Of a stretch of DNA of 64,000 nt, positions 36,719-45,647 are shown piece after piece (the first letter of the stretch is position 1; each line of letters starts with the position of its first letter). The notes below the pieces were generated by a model. The model saw only the letters and a list, made by a program, of their open reading frames with translations, did not search any database and was not told where the DNA came from. The stretch covers positions 30,342 to 94,341 of the forward strand of contig JAWKNZ010000013.1 of the NCBI GenBank assembly GCA_041391425.1, in the 5' to 3' direction. Origin of the DNA: JAWKNZ01 sp041391425. Lineage in GTDB: Bacteria > Bdellovibrionota_B > Oligoflexia > Oligoflexales > JAWKNZ01. The translations under genes were made by a program, and so were the position numbers.

Positions 36719-37534
36719 GGGGGGGGAAGAATTTGATCCGTACTCGAACAAGCGGCAAAAATTCTGCCAGACTAAATTTTTACTTTCTTCGAGACTCCAC
36801 TTTCTAAGTTCCGCAAGATAGATTATGGTATTTGCAACATTTGCAGGCTGGTTGCGTTCTCCCCTTATCGGAGCAAGATATGGAGCATCTGTCTCCGTTA
36901 GAATTTTCTCCGGAGGTAGTTTTTTCAGAAGTTGTGTAAAACCCTCGTTCTTTCTTGCATTGGCTGGGATACTAAAGCACCAGTCTTCGAATTCTGCAGC
37001 ATCAAGCGCTAATTTTACCTTACCGCTAAAGCAGTGGAAATTTACTTTTTTTACTTGGTTATGTCGTAATATCTCAATGGAACGTTTTTCGAGTTTACGA
37101 TTATGGATGATGATTGGAATGGTATTCTCTACAGCTATTTCAATGAGTTGTTCTAGTACCCGCTCTTGTTCAGGAAATGTCTCCTTTCCCACCCAGTAAC
37201 CATCGACACCGCATTCACCAACTGCAATAATTTTTTTTGCTTCAGCCTGTTCTTTGATGAATTTTATTTCATCAGCGACGTCGAACGGTTTTGGCGCTAT
37301 TTCAGAATCTTTAGGAATAAGATGATGGATTCCATTGATGGGATAAATGCCAAGAGCCGGGAGCACTATTTTATATTCTTGTGCAAGTGTGAGTATTTGA
37401 CGATTTGAAATTGGTTCGAGCCCATTGCAAACAATGGCGCCTAAGCCCTTATTAGCTGCGTTTTCAATAATTTGGTCAATATCATTGATAAACTTTTCGT
37501 GTGTTAAATGGGTATGCACATCGACGTAATGCAT
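36701..37534 (-). CDS. TatD-family metal-dependent deoxyribonuclease
   Basis: 277 aa from ATG 37534 (AAAGGA upstream); the frame opens at a TTG at 37555. TIM-barrel metallohydrolase. Metal-binding motif VDVHTHL at the N-terminus, GECGVDGY (Glu ligand), IIIHNRK (His), FHCFSGKV (His), and ETDAPYLAP (Asp) near the end, all in family order. Members trim 3' ends of DNA in repair or apoptosis-like DNA degradation. It follows the ABC-F gene by about 25 bp on the same strand, so the two may be co-transcribed. Confidence 0.93.
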   Translation of the reverse strand: MHYVDVHTHLTHEKFINDIDQIIENAANKGLGAIVCNGLEPISNRQILTLAQEYKIVLPALGIYPINGIHHLIPKDSEIAPKPFDVADEIKFIKEQAEAKKIIAVGECGVDGYWVGKETFPEQERVLEQLIEIAVENTIPIIIHNRKLEKRSIEILRHNQVKKVNFHCFSGKVKLALDAAEFEDWCFSIPANARKNEGFTQLLKKLPPEKILTETDAPYLAPIRGERNQPANVANTIIYLAELRKWSLEESKNLVWQNFCRLFEYGSNSSPPKKSCP

Positions 37535-37558
37535 TGCTGTTTTCCTTTCAAACACAAT

Positions 37559-39523
37559 CTAATAGTGGTTTGATAACTGTTCTTGCTGATTTTCCAGTTC
37601 CTCCATGTTTTGCAGCCAACGTACTTCTACTTCTTCTAGCTCACTTTGTATTAATTGTCTTGTTTGATGAAGGTTGTTGATTTCATCAAAAGCGCTGGGG
37701 TCAATACTTAAAAGGCGTTGATCAATTTCTGTTAACTTTTTATTGAGATTATCTACCAGTTGGTTGTCTTGATGCAAAGATTTTTTTAATTTTTCAACTG
37801 ACTTAGTCAGCTTTTTATAGTCACTGCTACTAGGTTTTTTGGCTAATGACTTTTCAGATGTATTCGCTTTATCAAACGTATTTGTGCTGTCTCCTTCTTC
37901 TGATTCTAACACATTTGGGAACCCTGCTATTTTTGATAAGCGTTCGTAGTCACTAAGATTTCCTGCGAATAACATCGAGCGACCGTCAGGAAGCATTGCA
38001 AAAATATGGCTACAGCATGCATTTATAAATGAGCGGTCATGGCTGACGAAGACAACGGTTCCCGTATAGTGCTTTATAGCTCTAATAAGGGCTTCAACAC
38101 TATTCATGTCTAGGTGATTTGTAGGCTCATCTAAAAGTAGAAGATTAGCATTTTGTACAAGCACTCTTGCGAGACCCAACCGGCCTTTTTCACCACCGGA
38201 GAGAACTTTTACTTGCTTAAAGACGTCGTCATTTTGAAATAAAAAAGCACCGAGTATACTTCTTGCTTCTCCTTGTCCGAGATCGGCAGATACGGCGAGG
38301 AGATTATCGATTACTGATTTTTTTTCATCTATGGTGTCTAACTGATCTTGTGAAAAGTATGAAATCAATACTTGTTCTGGTATCTTAATTTCTCCAGAAA
38401 GTGCAGAAATTTTGCCAGCAAGTGTTTTTACCAGCGTTGATTTTCCAATTCCATTTGCACCAATAATGGCAATTTTATTACCTCTTTCAACTTGTAGCTC
38501 GATACCTTGTGCTAATGGTGATGAGTAGCCTATAGATCCCTTGGTAAAAACTAAAGGTATTTTAGGGCTGCGTTTTGGTTCGGGAAGTTTAATTGTTATG
38601 GCTGACTCATCCTCATGTATCTCAAAGCTTTTTTCCTCTTGAGCTAGTCGGTCTATTTGCTTCATCTTCGATTGTGCTTGTTTTGCTTTAGTCGCTTTGG
38701 CTCCAAAGCGGGTGACGAAGCTTTCAAGTTGATCTTTTTTCTTTTTTATTTGCTCTAGGCTAGCTTTTTCTTGGTTTAATATAGCTTCTTTTTGTCTTAA
38801 AAATGCGTCGTAGTTACCTTTGTAATCTTTTAGACCTGCACTGCTGAGATGTAAAACCAAGGTTGGTAAGCGGTTCAATAGTTCACGGTCATGTGAAACA
38901 AATAGCAGAGTGCCTTTATATCTAGTTAAAAATTTTTCCACCCAAACAAGGCTTGGAAGATCTAAATGGTTCGTAGGTTCATCTAGAATTAAAAAATCGG
39001 CTTCTTTTAGAAAGAGTTTGGCTAGTTCAAGACGCATTCGCCATCCTCCCGAAAGTTCGAGCGGGCTTTTTTCAAAATCTGCTGTAGTAAATTTTAAGCC
39101 GTTTAGGATCCTACATGCTCGCGCTTCTAACGTATAACCACCCTTGTTCCTATAAGTAGTTTCGAGGGTTTCATAAGTGTGGAGGTCATTCATCTTTTCA
39201 TCTGAATTGGCATGAAGAATAATATCCATTTGTGTCTTAAGCTCAAGCAAATCCTCGCGCCCTGATTGACATTCTAGTAGAACCGTCTTTCTAGGGTTGG
39301 GATTTGGCTCTTGCGGTAAGTATGCAATCGTCGTTTGTTTAGGTGCTAGCACTACACCACTATCCGCATGGTCTAAGGATGAAATGATATTCAGTAAGGT
39401 CGATTTTCCGGCACCGTTAGTGCCCACAAGCGCAATCCGCTCGCAAATAGGAAAATGATAATAGACGTTTTCGAACAGCAGTTTGCTGCCAAAACTTTTG
39501 CTAAGATTTTCTAGTCGAATCAA
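37559..39523 (-). CDS. ABC-F family ATPase (Uup/YheS-like)
   Basis: 654 aa, two ABC domains and no membrane part. Domain 1: Walker A GTNGAGKS, signature LSGGW, Walker B DFLILDEPTNHLD. Linker with the charged ABC-F arm (about residues 240-300; FGAKATKAKQAQSKMKQID). Domain 2: Walker A GANGIGKS, signature LSGGEKGRL, Walker B LLLLDEPTNHLD. The C-terminal 110 residues form a coiled coil like those of Uup or YheS. These proteins act on the ribosomal E site rather than in transport. Subtype cannot be fixed without a tree. Confidence 0.95.
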   Translation of the reverse strand: MIRLENLSKSFGSKLLFENVYYHFPICERIALVGTNGAGKSTLLNIISSLDHADSGVVLAPKQTTIAYLPQEPNPNPRKTVLLECQSGREDLLELKTQMDIILHANSDEKMNDLHTYETLETTYRNKGGYTLEARACRILNGLKFTTADFEKSPLELSGGWRMRLELAKLFLKEADFLILDEPTNHLDLPSLVWVEKFLTRYKGTLLFVSHDRELLNRLPTLVLHLSSAGLKDYKGNYDAFLRQKEAILNQEKASLEQIKKKKDQLESFVTRFGAKATKAKQAQSKMKQIDRLAQEEKSFEIHEDESAITIKLPEPKRSPKIPLVFTKGSIGYSSPLAQGIELQVERGNKIAIIGANGIGKSTLVKTLAGKISALSGEIKIPEQVLISYFSQDQLDTIDEKKSVIDNLLAVSADLGQGEARSILGAFLFQNDDVFKQVKVLSGGEKGRLGLARVLVQNANLLLLDEPTNHLDMNSVEALIRAIKHYTGTVVFVSHDRSFINACCSHIFAMLPDGRSMLFAGNLSDYERLSKIAGFPNVLESEEGDSTNTFDKANTSEKSLAKKPSSSDYKKLTKSVEKLKKSLHQDNQLVDNLNKKLTEIDQRLLSIDPSAFDEINNLHQTRQLIQSELEEVEVRWLQNMEELENQQEQLSNHY

Positions 39524-40071
39524 GGTATTACCCTATAGTTTAGTTTAATTTTGTTGAAAGCAATATTATATGCACAATATTTTCTATCTGTATTTTTCTT
39601 CTGGGTATTCTTTTACTCCACAGTTGTCATCATATTCAGATAAAATAGCTTTGTATGCAAGGAGAAGGAAGCTGAACAATTGTGTTATAGCAATGAGCGG
39701 TTTTTGCTGGATAAGTGAAATATCAAAAATAGCAAATAAAAACAGCTATATATGTATTTTGAAAGTTTGGAGTCAGGCATAGGCATCCTTAAACTATAGA
39801 TTTTTCCTTTGTTATATCCTGGCTGTTATCAGTATTGCTAATGCAAGTTGTAAGCGAAGCATGCACGAGCCAGAGGAGTTTGAGAGTGTCATATCTGATT
39901 GAATTTAATCGTAATTCATATCCTAAGAATCCGAAGACATTCTACTTGCTATACACACTTGCATCTAGCATGATATGTCATGTTAAAACCTGCCTATTCA
40001 ATACGTAATTTCTATGATGGGCAGTCTGATTTTTAAAATACAAAAATGATGAATTTAAGGATTCGGTCTTT
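39524..40071. other. Intergenic region between divergent genes
   Basis: 548 bp between the ABC-F gene and the PLP-enzyme gene. A 70-codon plus-strand frame at 39570-39782 shows no ribosome site or domain and is rejected. No RNA or repeat recognised. Confidence 0.4.
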
Positions 40072-41238
40072 ATGGGATTTGATACAAAGATACTACACCA
40101 ACCCTTGGAATCTCTTTCTGGTAGTAATCGGCCACTGGTTATGCCGATCTACCAAAGTGTAAAATTTACTGCAGATACTTTCGAAGAACTGCAGGAGGTC
40201 TTTACAAAAAAGGAAGGGCGTTACGTATATTCGCGGATGTCAAATCCTACCGTAAGGCAGCTTGAAGTGCTTTTAAGCCAATTGCAAGGTTGTGAAGATG
40301 GCCTTTGAGTGGCTTCGGGAGTTGCATGCATTAGCACGGCTTTCTTAGCACTTTTACAGGCAGGTGATCATATGGTGATGTTTTATGAGTCTTATAAGCC
40401 ATCACGAAATCTTGTAACTAAGCTGATGAAAAAGTTTGGGGTGGAGACAACTTTTGTTGGTATTGCTGATATTGAAGGCTTTCGTGCAGCGATTAAGCCA
40501 GGTAAGACCAAATTAGTGTTGTTTGAATCTCCTACTAACCCTGTTACAAGAATTGCAAATATTGAGGAAATTTGTCGGACTTGCAGGGAAAATAATATTA
40601 TATCTGTTATTGACAATACATTTGCAGGTTTTCATAACCATGGTCAGTATCCGATCGATCTTTATCTTCATAGTTTAACTAAATTTGCCAATGGCCATGG
40701 AGATAGCCTAGGTGGCGCTCTTCTTGGCAATCGATCCTTGGTAGATAAAATCAGAGAATTTGCTATTGATTTAGGACCAAGTTTAGCTCCTCAGAGCGCC
40801 TATTTAATTTTGCGAGGCATGAGAACGTACACACTTCGTTATGAAAGGCAGGTTCAAAATGCATTAAAAATAGCTAAATTTTTGTCGACACACCCACTGG
40901 TGGAAAAGATTTTATACCCTGGGTTGGAGAGCCACCCTGATTATGAGCTGGCATGTAAACAAATGAAAGATAGTGGCACTATTATGGCTATCTATCTTAG
41001 CTCTCAAGCACCGGATATAGCATCTTTTATGAATTCGCTGCAATATTTCAGTATTAGCGCAAGCCTTGGCTCGACGGAATCGCTTGTAGCTCCTATCGAT
41101 ATTTTTTATGGTGGTAATTTGCCTGAGGAAATCAAGCCAGCTGCGCATATTCTTCCAAATGCAGTGAGGCTTTCCATTGGAATTGAGAATGTAGAAGATT
41201 TAATTGCCGATTTAACTCAGGCATTGATAATTAGATAA
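40072..41238 (+). pseudogene. Cys/Met-metabolism PLP enzyme (cystathionine gamma-synthase / methionine gamma-lyase family) with in-frame TGA
   Basis: A single frame with one TGA at 40306-40308. Before it: MPIYQSVKFTADTFEELQ, YVYSRMSNPTVRQLEVLL (79 aa). After it, the same frame continues at once with VASGVACISTAFLALLQAGD and runs to 41238, including FESPTNPV, VIDNTFAG, and LHSLTKFANGHGDS with the PLP-binding Lys. In the family the interrupted stretch is like EDGL-x-xASGMAA, so one residue was replaced by TGA. This is a nonsense mutation, a recoded codon or an assembly error. Which member of the family (CGS, MGL, O-acetylhomoserine sulfhydrylase) is unclear. GTG just after the TGA could restart, but the N-terminal half of the active site would be lost. 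Confidence 0.85.
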
Positions 41239-41266
41239 AATGTTTCTTTAAAAAAGGCTAGGTTTT

Positions 41267-41354
41267 CCGTTATTTTGAACCGAAGGCGAAGAATCACCGG
41301 CTTCGTGTTCGTGCTTAACAATTTCGAGATGTTTCGTTTCACTCAACCTGACGG
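41267..41354. repeat. Degenerate copy of a dispersed palindromic repeat
   Basis: Starts CCGTTATTTTGAACCGAAGG and ends GTTTCACTCAACCTGACGG, so the two ends are imperfect inverted repeats. The end half (CGAGATGTTTCGTTTCACTC) matches the conserved part of the 54.3-55.1 kb tandem array in reverse orientation, and the sequence beside the 22-bp satellite at 31571. It sits between the convergent PLP-enzyme gene and the flavoprotein gene. Confidence 0.7.
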
Positions 41355-41356
41355 GA

Positions 41357-43212
41357 TTATATATTAATAACTTTATAGCGATTATGATCTTCTTCGGGGG
41401 TATAGTCCCACTTATTGGACTCTCCGCGTTTTATTTCAATTTTTATCCCTAAACTAGTTAAAAAATCCCAAGGCATAACAGTACCTGCAAATACAAATAT
41501 ATGGTCGTTTAAAAGCACGGTACTTTTTCTACCATATTTGATTTCTATTTTGTCTTTTTCTATTGCTGTAATAGCTGCATTGTAGATTATACGTAAACGC
41601 CCTTTGTTTGCAATTTTTGTTACAAGGTCTTGGTTTATCTGATTAGCTTTTCTCATGTCCTTTCTTACAAGCAGTGTCACACGATTTTTGTATTTTGAGT
41701 CACTTAGGTATTGGGCAGCTTCTAAAGCCGAGTTACCACCGCCAACAATTGCAATATTCATATTTTGAAAGTCTGCGGCATCGATAAGCCGGTATGATAC
41801 CTTTTCGCTATCTTCATTTTTTAGTCCAAGCTTTCGTGGGCTGCCGCCGACTCCCATAGCCAGCATCACCTTTTGTGCAGTTAAAATGCCATCATCTGTG
41901 TTGATTTTAAAATGATCATTCTCTTTGATAAGGCCTAGAAACTTAGTTTGTTCGCTAATATCTAAATTCATTTTAGATTTAATATCATACCATGTATGCA
42001 GTAACGATTCTTTAGATACTCGATGAGACGAAAATTTTGTTTTGCCATAACCATAGAAATCGCAAGGTCTATTCATTACTAATTTTCCTCTAGGAAAATT
42101 GTTTATAGTTCCTCCGAAGCTGTTTTGTTCTATCACTAGATAATTTATTTTTTTGCTTGCTGCAACGCAAGCCATGGCCAAACCTGCAGGGCCAGCTCCA
42201 ACTATTAGCATATCGACATCACATGAATGTGGGTATTGCATGTTTTCAATGGCATCAAAGGCTGCGAGTGTTCCTTGTCTAACGGCATTGGCTATTAACC
42301 CCATGCCGCCAAGCTCTCCCGCGATATAAAGTCCAGAGACATTGGTCTCGTAGTTTCTGAGACTAAAGGAATTTGCTTAGGTTTGTCTTTACTGCCAAAT
42401 ACAAGATCAATCGCATCATAAGGACACATTGTGGCGCAGAGGGAGTGGCCTACACATTTTGTGGGGTTAACTAATACTGCTTTGTGATTGATGAGTTTTA
42501 TAATCTCGCCTTCTGGACACGCTTTTACGCAGGAGCCACACCCTGCGCATAAATAGGGGTTGATAATGGGGTGCAAAGTGTGTGGAAGGTGTAGATCTTT
42601 TTTTATTGTGTTTTTGTACTCTTTGCTAGCTTTTTTGCTAGCTTTATTAGATTTGAATATTCTATATCCAATAAATATGAGAAAGAAGATAATTGCTATG
42701 CTTGTTATATTTCTCGATAGAAATTGATAAATAATATAACTCTCTTGTTTTTGGGGAGTGAAAGACTGCCTAGCAGTATTTGGTTTTAAAGATGATATTT
42801 TTTTGTATTTTATGCGCATTGAAAAGGAAGGATTTTTTCTGATCATTTGCTCTTTTTCTTTATTGCTGATTTGCCAAAAAACTTTGGCGTGGAATAAGTT
42901 CTTTTTGTTAATTCTTTTAGTGAACTGTGGGTCTATATGGAAAATTATTTTTCCTAAATGAAAGAAGTTCACTTTCAAAACTTGGCTATTAAATAGAATG
43001 TTATTTATATCTTTCGATAATTGTATGACGCAATGTTCTCGCTTTTCGTTGGGGCTGCATTTAATAATTTTGGCATAGGTATTTTCTTTAGCAAATAATG
43101 GATTGCTTTTTGTAAACTCGATTGTTATGGCAAATAAAATATATAATATAGTAGTAAGGTATCGAGGAAGCTTACGAGTGCGAGCAATGGAAATATGTCT
43201 AATTATGAACAT
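41357..43212 (-). pseudogene. Membrane ferredoxin-flavoprotein oxidoreductase, split by a frame disruption
   Basis: Two frames form one protein. The first (43212-42295, 305 aa) has a signal or membrane helix, a periplasmic domain, a second helix (SIAIIFFLIFIGYRIF, about 172-190), then a two-cluster ferredoxin (CAGCGSCVKACPEG; CVGHSLCATMCPYDAI). Its end runs out of frame at SETTRPMSL. In the -1 frame the DNA reads NYETNVSGLYIAGELGGMG, which continues directly into the second frame (42304-41357), a FAD/NAD oxidoreductase of the thioredoxin-reductase type (MLIVGAGPAGLAMA, IAIVGGGNSALEAAQYL). Homologues I recall carry this ferredoxin-linker-flavoprotein order in one chain. The break is at 42354-42356 (GAAAC) and is not a long homopolymer. 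About 618 aa when intact. Confidence 0.8.
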
Positions 43213-43242
43213 AGTGCTACCAAGTAAATACTGCTTTTAAGC

Positions 43243-44076
43243 TCAATTTTCTGGAGTCTCTGTAACTCTATTGACTTGAGAGTTAGGAGGCAAAATTTGA
43301 GGATTTGAGCCAGATGAAATTGGTTGTGGAATATCCATTTTTACTTTTTCAGTTTGTTCTATTACTAACCTAGCCTTTATTTTTCTTTGAAGTTTTTCAA
43401 TAGCTCTTTTTAAAGCCAAATCTCTAGGCTCGAGCTCGAGAGCGCGTATCCAGGATTTTTCTGCCATAGGATAGTTACCCATTTTGTTGTAGACGGTTCC
43501 TTTCATTTTATGGAGTTTTGGGCTATTAGGATAGAAAGCTAAAAGGTTGTTGATTTCTATTAGAGTATATTCAAAATTCTTTCTCTTATACTGACGATTG
43601 ATCTTCGCAAGTCCTAAAGAGTAGCTAGGTGATTGTTGTGGACCATCTATCCTTCCAACGCCAAAGGCTTTGTCCATGAATGCAGCTTCAGCTGGATTTG
43701 TAGATTCGACGCTAGGAAGAGCATTTACCATTTCGCGATCGGTCATCGTTGGATTAGCTAAGTTTTTGGGGCGATCAGGCCCTCCCATTGCCTTGGAATC
43801 CATGGAAGCGAGAGGTATTTCTATGTCATAATCTCTAGCAGCACCTGGAATTTCGATAGAATACTCACTTTCTCCAACCGCAGATCTAATGATGAATTTT
43901 TCTTCTTTGCCATTTTTACCTAGAGGGTTAGTTCGATAGAACGGATAGGATATTGAACCATGGGCTATTTGCTCTTCGATACTTGGCTTAGTAGAGGAGC
44001 AATGTATTAATGCAAAAAATATATATCCATGAAAGAAGATATTTATATTTTTAGTAATTAAACGAAACTGTAACAC
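43243..44076 (-). CDS. TPR-containing lipoprotein
   Basis: 277 aa, GTG start overlapping the upstream stop by 26 bp, with GGAGG close by. Signal ending in IFFALIHC gives a lipid-accepting Cys. A Pro/Asp-rich region lies between, then tetratricopeptide repeats (LAKINRQYKRKNFEYTLIE, then HKMKGTVYNKMGNYPMAEKS with WIRALELEPRDLAL) at about 165-225, and a Pro-rich C-terminal tail. TPR lipoproteins commonly act as assembly or scaffold proteins at the outer membrane. The overlap with the upstream outer-membrane protein gene suggests that the two work together. Confidence 0.8.
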   Translation of the reverse strand: MLQFRLITKNINIFFHGYIFFALIHCSSTKPSIEEQIAHGSISYPFYRTNPLGKNGKEEKFIIRSAVGESEYSIEIPGAARDYDIEIPLASMDSKAMGGPDRPKNLANPTMTDREMVNALPSVESTNPAEAAFMDKAFGVGRIDGPQQSPSYSLGLAKINRQYKRKNFEYTLIEINNLLAFYPNSPKLHKMKGTVYNKMGNYPMAEKSWIRALELEPRDLALKRAIEKLQRKIKARLVIEQTEKVKMDIPQPISSGSNPQILPPNSQVNRVTETPEN

Positions 44077-45349
44077 TGCCTCCAGCTCCTCCTTTTGTTT
44101 CTACGGTTTCGCTTCCAACCAAGACTTTTGATGGTGCCAAGTACAATCCTGTAAAGCTTGTTACAAATCTTCTGCCAAAAAATATATCCCATCCTATCGC
44201 TGCACTTCCTGCTAGGTAGCCAGATGAAATAATCCCGCCGAGGCCAAAGTGAATACCTTGCCTTACCTCATTGTAAGATTCTACTGAGCCCAAAAAGTTG
44301 TGGGCATAAATCCCGTAGATCCCTAGTGCTGTCTCGAAAGGTTTTGGCCGTAGCGGCCCATCTTCTTCAGTTGAGGAGGTGGATTCTTGATTATCACCAC
44401 CTAATGTAGGATACTTTGACATCAACGAATTTAGAGATTTATGGATGGTGAACATCATACCAAACTCTGAACGTCGAGAATCGAATCGCTCTGTAGCTCT
44501 GAACTGGAGGTTTAGCATCGAAGAGTCGCTATTATCTCCGCCGACATTGGGTATACCAGATCCTCCAAGTCCAACCAAGAGACGATATTCGGGGACGTAT
44601 TCTTCTCCAGGGCGAGATTTTGCCACTTGGCTATAGTCAATGGCCAATTTCTGATAGCGGCTTTTAATTGTTTCACTATTGTAGGTTCGGTCCCATAAAG
44701 ACTCGTTGGTCTCTGCATTAAAAATTTGGAAGGCTAATACCATATGGGTTGTGTGGTAGACCAGCACGATGTCCATGAAGTTTTCTATACCTAATTGATT
44801 TGCAACTGACTTGAGCATGGCAGCATTGGTTGAAGGTGAGGTGATAACGAGTTTTCCTTCAATTAATTTTGATGTTTTAGTTGTGCAAGGCGTACAGTTA
44901 ATAAGACGTATGGTTGAATTTTCTCTTATCCTTTCTGAAACAAGTAATTTTGTATATTTGCTGTAGGTCCTTGGTAAAGCAGATGATACATCTACTTTAC
45001 GGATTGCCAGGTTTTTAAGCCCTTTGAGCTGCCCTAATTTGATGTCATAGCCGAATTCTGCTAAAAGTTCGTCAAGCACTTCATGAAATTGTCTGACTGT
45101 CCTAGAAGACGCATTTCTCAACCTTTCGGCTTCTACCGCTTGTTCTGCTTGAAGTTGCTCTTCTTGTTCTGACTCTTCGTCTGCTGCATAGACTGTATTT
45201 AGATGTAATGGCATATAAACTAGTAGATAAAAGATAAATTTTGCTATGAGCGTTGATGATTGAAGAAAAATTTCTAAGCGCGAGCTTATTTTAAACCACT
45301 TTGGATAAAAAATAGATCTATCTTCAATTGTTGTCCATCTTAGCTGCAT
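44051..45349 (-). CDS. Outer-membrane protein with CsgG/FlgO-like periplasmic domain and C-terminal beta-barrel
   Basis: 432 aa. Hydrophobic N-terminal signal (LIAKFIFYLLVYMPLHL, cleavage near VYA-AD), Glu/Gln-rich helix, then a domain (about 95-215) with TIRLINCTPCTTKTSKLIEG and VLAFQIFNAETNESLWDRTY that resembles the CsgG/FlgO-type fold, where a variable-copy lipoprotein domain precedes a barrel. The C-terminal half has alternating strands ending in GGAGGSVTVSFNY, close to a typical outer-membrane terminal strand (Tyr final). The GTG start of the TPR lipoprotein overlaps its end. The exact start is uncertain, since the first 25 residues are long for a signal peptide. Confidence 0.7.
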   Translation of the reverse strand: MQLRWTTIEDRSIFYPKWFKISSRLEIFLQSSTLIAKFIFYLLVYMPLHLNTVYAADEESEQEEQLQAEQAVEAERLRNASSRTVRQFHEVLDELLAEFGYDIKLGQLKGLKNLAIRKVDVSSALPRTYSKYTKLLVSERIRENSTIRLINCTPCTTKTSKLIEGKLVITSPSTNAAMLKSVANQLGIENFMDIVLVYHTTHMVLAFQIFNAETNESLWDRTYNSETIKSRYQKLAIDYSQVAKSRPGEEYVPEYRLLVGLGGSGIPNVGGDNSDSSMLNLQFRATERFDSRRSEFGMMFTIHKSLNSLMSKYPTLGGDNQESTSSTEEDGPLRPKPFETALGIYGIYAHNFLGSVESYNEVRQGIHFGLGGIISSGYLAGSAAIGWDIFFGRRFVTSFTGLYLAPSKVLVGSETVETKGGAGGSVTVSFNY

Positions 45350-45647
45350 ACAGCTTTCTCTAATTAGAAAATATTTTTAGTAACAAGGCTTAAATAAATT
45401 CCTGCATAGGATCTATCGGCGTGAGTTGGAAGGCTTGGATGGGCAAGGAGTGCCTATATAATATGCATTAGCTGGGTTTTTATGTAGGTTAGATGAGGAC
45501 AAGAACTTAAATATTACTTATAAATTAAAAGGTTATCGTGGTAGTATGGGCTGGAAGGTTGAAGGAAGTTTGCTGATTGGCAAGAGCTTTGTTGAGAATT
45601 TGAAATGGTATCTGTATGTTAGGCTTGCAAATTTATTGGATTGGAGA

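Noticed and set aside
39570..39782. 70-codon plus-strand frame in the intergenic gap
   Set aside because: No ribosome site, no domain, typical AT-rich chance frame.
40306..40308. Selenocysteine codon
   Set aside because: I saw no convincing SECIS-like hairpin right after the TGA and the position is not a known catalytic Cys; kept only as a check in findings.
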